Shown here piece by piece: positions 10,900-20,041 of a stretch of 64,000 bases of DNA. Within the stretch, counting starts at the first letter, position 1; the number at the start of each line of letters is the position of its first letter. The stretch comes from Plantago major (taxonomy: Eukaryota > Streptophyta > Magnoliopsida > Lamiales > Plantaginaceae), in the NCBI GenBank assembly GCA_026545765.1, contig JAIFAC010000115.1:62001-126000 (forward strand), given 5' to 3'. A program made the translations under genes and the position numbers. The notes below the pieces were generated by a model. That model saw only the letters and a program-made list of their open reading frames with translations, had not been told where the DNA came from and ran no database searches.

Positions 10900-11420
10900 C
10901 GCATGAGCGCCTTCATAATGTTCGCCTCAAAATCATAGGTGAAAAGTGACGCGGTGACTGCTTCATAAATCCGTGCACTACGTAACATAGATTGGCAACG
11001 ACTCAAAATGTCTTCTGTCCACTCCCAATAGCCTTTAAAATAATGGAAGCCCCCATTGAAGGAAAATGCCTCACTGCTCCAAGTCGCCTTCCCCTCCAGA
11101 ATATTGCGACCTAAAGTTCAGAGTTGCTTGGCGGTCCTCTTATGATGCTTGCTCAAAAGTACTTGTGCCTTGGTGTGTTTTCCCGATGCATCAACGTAAT
11201 CTCGCGTCCAATTGCTCATCCGCAAGAAATTCGACAAAGACGGCCATCGTCTTGTGTAACGTCCGATTAGAGGCCTTGCAACTGGTACCATCGTTGCTTC
11301 CCCAACAAATTCGTTTTCATCTTTTGATATGGCAAGGAATTCACCATGAGTAGGGCCCGCAGTCGATTTTCTCAAAAACACCATGGTTGCGTTCCTATAG
11401 AGTGACATGAAAAAGCAAGT
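10900..11420 (-). pseudogene. Truncated plant mobile domain (PMD) gene fragment, antisense in element A
   Basis: The minus strand encodes the N-terminal part of a PMD (aminotransferase-like) protein: MSLYRNATMVFLRKSTAG, FLAISKDENEFVGEATMVPV, RWPSLSNFLRMSNWTRDYVD. It is nearly identical to the start of the antisense gene in element B (45420 downwards). Here the gene is cut after about 160 residues plus a frameshifted tail and runs into the tandem array, so it lacks most of the domain. Confidence 0.8.
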
Positions 11421-11617
11421 TAGATCAAAAAAACAAGAAGAGTGTAGAGCAGAATAAAAAGGCGAGGGGCAAATAAAAGAAAACAAGAAGTATGGAGGAT
11501 AAAACAAAAAGAAGTCAAAAAGAAAAGTCAAAACAATAAAAGAAAAGGAAAGAATAAAAAGGGGAGAGAAAGAAGAAGAGAAAAAAAAATCAATTCTCCT
11601 TCTTCTTCCAATCATCC

Positions 11618-11995
11618 ATGGCTGCTCCTTCCTCCTTCACCTTCTCCTCTCCATCACGCCGTCTGCCCACCCAAATCGAGCCGCCACCTGCTCCGCCACT
11701 CCAACACCCACCTGCTCCGCCACTCCAACACCCACCTGCTCCGCCACTCCAGCACCCACCTGCTCCGCCACTCCACTGCTCCACCCAAATCGAGCTCCTC
11801 CTTCGCCGCTCCTTCACACCAGCTACGCCTCCTTCACGCCGCTCCTCCTCCTTCGCCGCTCCAGTTCACACCAGCTCCGCCTCCTTCACGCCGCTCCTCC
11901 TCCTTTGCCGTCTCCCTCTTTCTCTCCCCTCTGTCCCGGATTTGGATAAATTTGAAGAGGATTGGAACTCACCGGATTTGGATCGGAAAAGGTAG
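11618..11995 (+). CDS. Proline-rich reading frame with 24-bp repeats, divergent from the PMD gene
   Basis: An ATG at 11618 opens a 125-codon frame rich in Pro, Ser and Leu. Its middle is a 24-bp repeat (about four copies at 11687-11780) encoding APPLQHPP. The end reads DLDKFEEDWNSPDLDRKR and is followed by AAAAG|GTAGAA, a plausible splice donor. The same arrangement, with the frame ending at the same point and AAAAG|GTAAAA, occurs in element B at 45659-46168. Conservation of the frame and donor in both copies suggests a captured first exon or a leader once transcribed away from the PMD gene. Product and expression unknown; it could be only a repeat-expanded leader. Confidence 0.35.
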   Translation: MAAPSSFTFSSPSRRLPTQIEPPPAPPLQHPPAPPLQHPPAPPLQHPPAPPLHCSTQIELLLRRSFTPATPPSRRSSSFAAPVHTSSASFTPLLLLCRLPLSLPSVPDLDKFEEDWNSPDLDRKR

Positions 11996-12580
11996 AATTC
12001 TGCCTCTGGTTGCTGGCTTCTAGTTTCTGCTCCTGCTCCTCTTCCTGTTGGTTGTTCTTCGTGAATACTGTGGGTTGACTGCTTGGGTCCAGGTCCTTAT
12101 ATAGTTGTGAAAAATAGAATTCGATTCCTCATTAAAGTCGAAAATTTGATAGAGTTTGAGTTAGTATCAAGTTGGAACTCTAGTTGGAAAAGAAGATTCA
12201 GGCGCTTGTTCATCTGTATACAAAATCCAGTTAGAATTTAGGCCAATTGAGGATTGATATTCGTGCTCAGCTTGGAGTCTTGATTAAAAAAAAAAAAAAA
12301 AAAAGACGGAAAATTATTATTTGGAAGAGTTCGATTTGCTAATCGAAATTGAGAAGATGTAAACTGGAGAAGCTTATCATTTAAAGCAAGCCCAAAGTAG
12401 GATATAAAATCCACACGAGTAAAGACGGTTTGATCTTACAACCAAAAAGCACCACAGCAGATTAAAAAGGATCAGTTCAAGTGAAGAAGTCGTTGACACG
12501 CTCGATTCAAGAGTCGCAACTCGTTCATTTCAAGACGCATCTCAAAAGACGCTACTCATGAACAAGTCGCGAGAGGCATT

Positions 12581-13639
12581 TGTGAGCGAGCGAAATTAAA
12601 TCTCTTATAAACAACGTTTAAAAATATATATTAGAAAAGCAAAAATATAATTTTCTAGCATTTTTAGAATTTTACTAAATTAAATTCTAAAATAAAATTC
12701 TAGATTATTTTAATATATATGTAAATTTAAATCAATTATGTCGCGTGGTAAGCGTAAAGTAAATCGTATAAATTGAAATTTCGATGTGGATAAATTGAAA
12801 TTATTCGTGTAAATAAATTGGGTCATAGGCGATGAACTAGAGCTCCATGTAGTGAAGATGAAATTTGGAATTGGAGAGTTGGGCAATGAGCTCCTATATT
12901 ACAGGGAATATCTTCTTTTATCTTGCTTCAATTGTTATAAATAGAGGGCTTTCGTTCGTTCTGCAAACAGCAAAACACGTGAGAGGAGCGTAAGAAGAAG
13001 AGGAGCAAGAGAAGAGGAGCAAAAGAAGCGAGCAATAAGCAAGATCGAGAGCAAGAATCACAAGTCTTCTCAAGATCGGCGTCAAAGTTCTAGCAAGTAT
13101 TCAAGAAGTTCATCAACAAATCTAGGAGTAGTCACCGTTTGATCCAAGAAGAAGCCTCAACGCACTTGGAGAAACGTTATTGGAAGAACAACTGCCGCCG
13201 AAGGAAGATCAAACCTAAAGGCCCAACCCAAGCCCGATCAACCTTCTTCAAGTTCTTCGCCCATAAGCTGCGTTAGATCAAAGATCAAGCTCAAAAGCCC
13301 TTGGAGAAACGTTTCCTGCCGGCCAAACTTCCTCTAAAGAAGATCAAAGGCCAAATTCTGCGATGATCTAGAAGCGTTCTTCGTGGAGTTCATCAAATCC
13401 CCAAGAAGTTCGTCATCGCTCGCATCGAGCACTCCGAAGTTCATAATTCGATCCGAGATCAAGCTGAGAAGCCCTCGCATCGACGTTTGCCCGACTTTGA
13501 ATTCATAAATCCTAAAACGAAGAATTTGAAGATCCAAGTTCGCCGCTTTAGAAGACTAGAATCAGAGGATTAGAATAGAGATTGTACCCGCTTTTATCAA
13601 GATCAATAAAATATCATTTGAGCAACTTTACTTGCTACA
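12581..13639 (+). repeat. 3' LTR of element A
   Basis: 1059 bp. The last 560 bp (13080-13639) are almost identical to the 5' LTR, but the first 500 bp differ at many clustered places (see findings). It ends TTGCTACA. A purine-rich tract (GCGAGAGGCATT) precedes it. Confidence 0.9.
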
Positions 13640-13810
13640 CTCGTTGAGACGGCAGTAAAGGTATAGTCGATCTTGCGGGACATGTAACGGAGCCAGGTAT
13701 ATAGACCAACCATTGCTTTGTTATTCCAATCAAGAGTTGCATTGGGAGAGGGATTATTTCTTTCAATTATATACTTATCTGGTCTCTTCAACCCTGTTTT
13801 GATCCTTCGT
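13640..13810 (-). pseudogene. Exon remnant of an unrecognised gene interrupted by element A
   Basis: The minus strand holds an open frame (GLKRPDKYIIERNNPSPNAT, then GLYTWLRYMSRKIDYTFTAV) that runs into the element A boundary. With the element and one target copy removed, the frame continues into 6442 downwards (SIDDVICAWTRTVP) before a stop. Together with 4791-4991 this outlines a minus-strand gene broken by both element A and the Pack-MULE. I do not recognise the family. Confidence 0.35.
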
Positions 13811-14039
13811 CAATTTTGAGTTTTAGGGATTTTGAGCTTCTCTTTCTCTGGATCTCTGGTGTATTGTTGAACGACGTCGTTTACGAAATAAATTGCGATC
13901 TAATTGCGTTTGGGGTTTTTTACACATCAGTACAAATTCATGTTCCATTTTACCAATTTCTTTGCCCAACAAATTTTTCATCAAGCCAATACATAACTCA
14001 ACAAGTTGATACCCATTTATGTACTGGGGCATTGGGCAC

Positions 14040-14390
14040 TAAACCTTTGGGTCGGACACTGGGCATTGGGTCGGGGCACGGGCATTTTGTTATATAAATG
14101 ATTATTTTTACATATTTAAGAGATTATAATAGTTTTTAAAAGTTGAAATTAATAAAATTGTATTTTTAAAACTCGTTTTACAGTTTATTAAGGTTCAAAT
14201 AAGGCCGTTAGTGATTTTTATAGATATTCAAACAAATAATTTAAACATAGTCAAGAGTGGTATTTATTTACAGATCTCGGAAAAATAAAGCCGTTGGTGA
14301 TTTTTATTTATTTTTTGCATTTTTATTTTTCAAGTTATAGACGTTTTAAAGTGGACAAAATCAAAATTTAAAAACAAAAAAGAAGTGGAT
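14040..14390. mobile_element. Harbinger-related remnant without transposase
   Basis: Two segments match the outer non-coding parts of the Harbinger element at 1089-2143. 14105-14180 (AAAAGTTGAAATTAATAAAA, then AAAACTCGTTTTACAGTTTA) matches 1240-1310. 14255-14300 (GGTATTTATTTACAGATCTC, then AAATAAAGCCGTTGG) matches 1903-1945. The transposase is absent and the ends are unclear, so it is an eroded MITE-sized relative. Confidence 0.5.
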
Positions 14391-14395
14391 GAGAC

Positions 14396-14917
14396 TGTTG
14401 GAATTGTAGCTCAAACAGGGTAACTAACTGATGGACGGTCAGTATCAGATCAAGATTGTTGAAGGGCTGAGATTAAAACATCGGTTATAGCTGTTATAAG
14501 AAGAGGGAAAAACAGAAACAGAGTTGCTGGCGCATTCTTCTTCTGTTTCTCATTCTGATCTCTTCATCCTTCAATTCAAAGGCGGTTATCATCACAAAAA
14601 GATCAATTGATCGATTTCATTTGTTTCTCAGTTTCTGTAACACAGTTTCAGCCTGTTCCTTTATGCAATTGTTCTCTTGATTCTTCTGTAAATTAGTTGA
14701 AGATAAGAAGATTAGAGATAGTCGATTAAGCTTGATCGTTTCGTTGATTGAGAGCTTGTAATCGTACAATTGTAATCAATAAAATCCGTGCTCGTTTTCC
14801 CGTGGATGTAGGCTTGTTTAAGCTAAACCACGTAATCGTTGTGTTGTTTCGATTTGTGTGATTTGTTATTGTTTGGTCGATTGTTTGTTCTAAGAGATTG
14901 ATTGTTGAATCTCAACA
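14396..14917 (+). repeat. 5' LTR of copia copy 1
   Basis: 522 bp, TGTTGGAATTG...CTCAACA. It is followed by TTGGCGCCGTCTGCGGGAAG, the likely primer-binding region. Matches 19381-19903 in inverted orientation. Confidence 0.92.
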
Positions 14918-14967
14918 ATTGGCGCCGTCTGCGGGAAGCTCAGATATCTTCTTGTGCTCGATCAACA

Positions 14968-17900
14968 ATGGGATCCTCTATGAGATTTGATGTAGAGAAA
15001 TTCACTGAGAAAACTGATTTCGGTTTGTGGAAAGCAAAGATGGAAGCATTACTCATTCATCAAGGTTTGGACGCAGCTCTCTTAGGTGATAAAGGATTTG
15101 GAACTGATGTTGATGCTAAGGAGAAAGCCACAATCATGGGGAGAGCTCACATCACTATAATCTTGTCTCTGGATGATAAAATTCTCAGGGAGGTTGTAAA
15201 GCTCAAAACAGCTAAAGGAGTATGGGAAAAGTTAGAAGAAATGTACAACTCAAAGACTTCTGCAAATAAGCTGCATTTTAGGAAGAAGTTATTCAACTTC
15301 AGCATTAATCCTGATAGATCAATCTCTGAACAATTGGATGATTTTTAACAAGATGTGCCAAGATCTTGAGAGTGTGCAAATCTCTATTACTGATTTGGAT
15401 AAGGCTCTAGCAATCTTGGGAGCATTACCTAAATCCTATGAGCATTTCATAGATGCAGTGGTTATTCATAAGAGCACTAAGCTCACTTATGAAGATGTGG
15501 ATGTAGCTCTCAGGAATAAGGAGCTGCACAGGAATCCATCTACCAGTAATGATTTGTCAGCTGAAAGTCTGAATATAAGGGAAAAGTGGAGTAACAAGGT
15601 TAAAGGAAGAAACAAACAACCAGCTTATGCAGATGCAAGGAAAAATGATAGAGAAAAACCTGCAGATGGGAGTGTTACTGAAAAAGAAAGTGTTTCTACT
15701 GCAAGAAACCTGCTCATCTCAAGAAACAATGTTTTCAATTCAAAATAGACAAGAAATCTGGAAAGTTTCAAGCAAATGGAGCCAACAACAATGCAGATTT
15801 AGCTGAATCATCTCAACCATATGGTGATGCAGAGGTACTATTTGTTTCTGAATCATGTTCTGTAGTAAATTCTAAATCTCATATGCGTTGGGTGTTGGAT
15901 TCTGGTTCTTCCTTTCGTATGAGCCCAAATAGATTGGTTTATGAATTACAAAGCTAGCAAATGTGGTTCTGTGCTTCTGGGAGATGATTATGAGTGCAAT
16001 ATTGAAGGAATTGGTGATATTAAGCTTAAATTGCATGATGAAGTTGTAAGAATACTAACTAATGTCAGATATATTCCTAAGTTGATGAGGAATGTAATCT
16101 CTCTAGGTGTGTTAGGTGGATCTGGACATAAGTATTCTTTTGAGAATGGTGTTTTAAGCATTATGAAATCTGGTATCACAGTTATGAAAGGTATAAAGGA
16201 GAATGGACTATACTATCTGGTTGGTTGCACCATTACAGGAATCTCAGCTAGCATAATTTCTAAAGATAAAACTCAGCTGTGGCATGCTAGAATGGGACTT
16301 CTCAGTGAGAAGGGCTTGAGATAGCTAGCAAAGCAAAATCTTCTAGGAGGGGATCAAATCACTCACCTGCAGTTCTGTGAAAACTGTGTCATGGGAAAAT
16401 CACACAAGGTTGGCTTTGATACAACTAAACACGCTACTCAGGCTCCTCTAGATTATCTGCATTCAGATTTATGGGGGGCAACAAACACACAGACAATGAA
16501 TGGTGGAAGATACTTCTTATCCATCATTGATGACTATTCCAGGAAAGTGTGGTTAATTGTGCTAAAGACTAAAGATGAAACATTCAACAAGTTTAAGGAA
16601 TGGTCAGTTGAGGTGGAGAATCTCACAGGAAGGAAGATTAAACATGTCAGGACATATAATGGTTTGGAGTTCCTCTCAGGGGAATTTAATGATTTCTGTA
16701 ATGAAAAAGGGATCATGAGACATATAACTATCCCAGGAACTCCACAACAAAATGGAGTTGCAGAGAGGTTTAATAGGACAATACTGGAGAGGGTGAGGTG
16801 CATGTTGATTAGCTCAGGTTTGAGCAAGAATTTCTGGGGTGAAGCTGGATCCACAACATGCTATCTTATTAATAGAAGTCCTTCAACACCACTGAACAAT
16901 AAAACTCCTGAAGAAATTTGGTCTGGTAAGCCTCCTTCCTACAATCATCTAAAAGTATTTGGTTGTCTAGCTCTAGCTTACATAAGGCAGGGTATATTGG
17001 ACCCTAGAGCTCTCAGATGCATTTTCTTGGGTTACCCTACTGGTGTGAAAGGGTGTTAGAACGTAGGATCCCGGATTGGTACTTGGAATTAGACCAACAG
17101 ACAATGTTGCCAACAATGTTGTTTAACACTGTCTACAGTTAACAGATAGCAGCGGATGAATAATAATGAACCTTCTATTACCAAGCCAATATATAGAAAA
17201 ATATATTGGCAACGCCTTAGGCAAAATATCTACTGACAGGAAAAGTAGATCTAAACAACTAGGTTTAATACAATCACAAACGATTGATTAAACAACCAAA
17301 ACTAGCCCTAGAAGAACCAACAGTAAAAGCTATTCTAGGTCGATGTTTGAAAGAGTTATTCCAACAATGAATACTCTTAGACAAACTCTAAAGCTAGCAG
17401 AAAACAAGAAGCCTAAACTCTTTTAATTAAATCTCGAATGATCTTCAAAAGGCTCGAAAAACTTGCTTTGCTGAATCCTTGTATATATATACTTGAGATA
17501 TCGACCTCTTCCATCTATGTCGAAAGGCAATAGAATCTCAGCAAAGGCAATTTTCCTTTTACTTGTTTTCTTCAATACACGCATAGAAGGAAATTCACAT
17601 ATTTCGATTCTTCATAAAATATATTCCTTCTTGCTTTCACCACAAGCTGTTCTTTTTCCTTAAATCATCTCTTGTTCGATTTGTCAATACTTCCAGTCCA
17701 AGTTTCCTGTCCAATGTGCTTTGTCTTTGATGTCTACCGCAATGTTATATCTTCAATGTTATGCCAGCATTGAATTCTATCCTGTCACAATGTTATACAA
17801 CATTGGTAGTCCTGAAGCTTCACAAACAACAACAAACACAAACTTGGAACTGATTATTGAAAGACAAGATTATCAAAATATAAGTGCATAATGCACTTTC

Positions 17901-18613
17901 AAAGGGTATAAGCTGTGGATTATTGATCAGAAGAGGTGCATTGTTAGCAGGGATGTTATATTCCATGAGAATGTTATGCCACTTAAGCCTAACAGACATA
18001 CTACTGAAATTCAGGTGGAGCATTGCAGTGATATAGGTGAAACTACTACTGGAAAAGATCACTCAACTGATAATGAGGATAGTTCACACATTAACACAGG
18101 TGGTACAACTTCAGATAATACAAATTCAAGTATCACTACAGATGATACTAATGTTTTATCTTCATATCAGCTAGCTAAGGACAGGGAAAAGAGAACAAAC
18201 AAGATTTCTCCTCATATGTTTGGTTATGGGAGAGTTGGTAAATCATACAATGTTGCTTATGTTCTCTCAGTTGCAGAAGATATCAATTACTTTGAGCCAT
18301 CTACATATCGAGAAGCAATAAGTTGTCCTGAAAGTGATCAATGGATTTCTGCAATACATGAAGAGTTGTCATCTTTAGAGAAGAATGAAACATGGAACAT
18401 TGTTTCACTGCCTAAAAATCGGAAGCTAGTGGGATGTAAGTGGATATTTAAAAGAAATGCAGGCAGCGGTGTGAAGAATTCAATCAGGTTTAAAGCAAGA
18501 CTAGTAGCAAGGGGATTCACACAGAAGGAAGGTGTAGATTATACATAAATATTCTCACCTGTGGTTAAACATGTGTCTATCAGAATTCGATTGGCTATGG
18601 TGACACAATGGAA
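14968..18613 (+). pseudogene. Copia Gag-Pol polyprotein, copy 1
   Basis: The ATG at 14968 starts MGSSMRFDVEKFTEKTDFGL, a UBN2-type Gag. A one-base T insertion near 15346 and a one-base loss near 15685 break the frame; the latter falls in the CCHC knuckle (CFYCKKPGHLKKQC when read across frames). The protease motif DSGSS is at about 15898, followed by a two-base deletion. The integrase zinc finger is at 16275-16400 (LWHARMG...CENCVMGKSHK). The integrase core is at 16440-16800 but has Tyr instead of the second catalytic Asp (RTYNGLEF, codon 16655-16657). RT begins near 18330 (NRKLVGCKWIFKRNAGSG), has an in-frame TAA near 18545 where Glu is expected, and is cut off at 18613. Closest in layout to Tnt1-type (Tork) elements. 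Not functional. Confidence 0.9.
17054..17901. mobile_element. Solo LTR inserted in copia copy 1
   Basis: 848 bp starting TGTTAGAACGTAGG and ending GCACTTTCA, flanked by AAGGG on both sides (17049-17053, 17902-17906). Copy 2 of the copia element lacks it and shows the uninterrupted sequence at 21660. It contains no coding sequence. A lone LTR with a target duplication is the product of recombination between two LTRs of a full element. It is a different family from the other LTRs here. Confidence 0.9.
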
Positions 18614-19380
18614 CAATTGACGTTTCAACCCCGAGCAAGACAATACCAATGAACTAAAGCAATACTGTCAACACAAAATCCTTCACCAAGATGAAAAAAC
18701 TCATAACGTAAGATCGAGAACACATAAACCTCCTTAATCGAACCTTTTATTCATAATGTCGCTCTGATTGAAGTTCTGGCGGTTTATGTTTGACATGCAT
18801 CTTCTTACGCGAGCCTATTTTCCCTCCAATTCAATCCCTTAGAAATTTCTCGAAATATTCACTCCAAAGTCCAATTCATAGTAAACAAATAATAAATATA
18901 AACAATGTGTGTGAATAGTAATCAAGTTTGAGTTAGATCTTGATTCAAAAATCACAAGGATAACAAATGAGAGTGCCAAAACTATACTAAATGGTGTACA
19001 TGGTAGTCCAGTCAGTTGTACTGAAGTGCTCAAACGCACAATATTTGACCGTTATCATAAAAACTAAATTGCATTTCATATACAAGCTCGAATTAAAGAC
19101 TGTGAAGAATATGATCATTCCCTAATTTAGTTTTAATATACTTTCACATCATATGGTATCCGATTTAAATCTCATTCACGAATCATAAATAAATTAGGTG
19201 TGTATATAGTCAAGTCATGGTTCATGTGTGATGAAGGTACAACACACGTAGGCATAAGTTGTTAGTCGTTACACTGGCTACAAACCTAACGGGAGAGCAA
19301 CAAATCAGTACATTGTGGCTCCTCTTTTTACAAATTTCTTTGGGCAAGATTTGTTGAAACACATCAATACATTTTGTCTC
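18614..19380. other. Spacer between the inverted copia copies; no gene recognised
   Basis: 767 bp without recognisable coding sequence. It ends in GTCTC, which is the complement of GAGAC in front of copy 1. It therefore probably represents flanking DNA moved by an inversion. Confidence 0.4.
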
Positions 19381-19903
19381 TGTTGAGATTCAACAATCAA
19401 TCTCTTCGAACAAACAATCGGTCAAACAATAACAAATCACACAAATCGAAACAAACACAACGATTACGTGGTTCAGCTTAAACAAGCCTACATCCACGGG
19501 AAAATGAGCACGGATTTTATTGATCACAATTGTGCGATTACAAGCTCTCAATCAATGAAACAACCAAGCTTAATCGACTATCTCTAATCTTCTTATCTTT
19601 AACTAATTTACAGAAGAATCAAGACAACAATTGCATAAAGGAGCAGGCTGAAACTGTGTTACAGAAACTGAGAAACAAATGAAATCGATCAATTGATCTT
19701 TTTGTGATGATAACTTCCTTTGAATTGAAGGATGAAGAGATCAGAATGAGAAACAGAAGAAGAATGCGCCAGCTACTCTGTTTCTGTTTTTCCCTCTTAT
19801 TATAGCAGCTATAACCGCTGTTTTAATCTCAGCCCTTCAACAATCTTGATCTGATCCTGACCGTCCATCAGTTAGTTACCCTGTTTGAGCTACAATTCCA
19901 ACA
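19381..19903 (-). repeat. 3' LTR of copia copy 2
   Basis: 523 bp, complementary to the LTR at 14396-14917 with scattered differences. GTCTC lies just outside at 19376-19380. The polypurine tract is on the minus strand at 19904-19926. Confidence 0.9.
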
Positions 19904-20041
19904 ATCTCCACCTTAGCTCAAACTCCATGGCTCTTCTCTCCCTTTACTGTTCTTTACTCGGTAGAACAAACAACCATTCAAGCTCCCTCCAGGCTAGAGC
20001 ATGCCCCACTGCATCCGTTAACACAACAACTATGCAGAATT

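Larger units (their letters stand above)
6448..13639 (+). mobile_element. Element A: non-autonomous Ty3/gypsy-type LTR retrotransposon (gag only)
   Basis: Complete element of 7.2 kb. Both LTRs end TG...CA, and the flanks are CTCCT (6443-6447) and CTCGT (13640-13644), a 5-bp target duplication with one change. Order: LTR, a primer-site-like sequence TTGGCACGCCCAGTGGGAC just after 7519, gag, a 2.1-kb tandem array, a fragment of an antisense plant mobile domain gene, a divergent proline-rich frame, a purine-rich tract, LTR. No protease, reverse transcriptase, RNase H or integrase is present, so it must use a partner's enzymes. It is the same family as element B and the solo LTR at 28996. Confidence 0.9.
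14396..18613 (+). mobile_element. Ty1/copia (Tork-like) element, copy 1, 3'-truncated
   Basis: Starts with a complete LTR preceded by GAGAC (14391-14395) and continues through gag, protease, integrase and the first part of reverse transcriptase. It stops abruptly at about 18613, within the RT domain; RNase H and the 3' LTR are missing. The integrase-before-RT order is diagnostic of Ty1/copia. A solo LTR of another family lies inside. It is a near-identical inverted relative of copy 2 (19381-23882). Confidence 0.9.

Noticed and set aside
11118-11615. Hydrophobic Phe/Ser-rich N-terminal extension upstream of the PMD start, resembling a membrane segment
   Set aside because: It comes from an A/G-rich leader read on the minus strand and is present as leader in both A and B; the PMD homology starts at MSLYRNATM.
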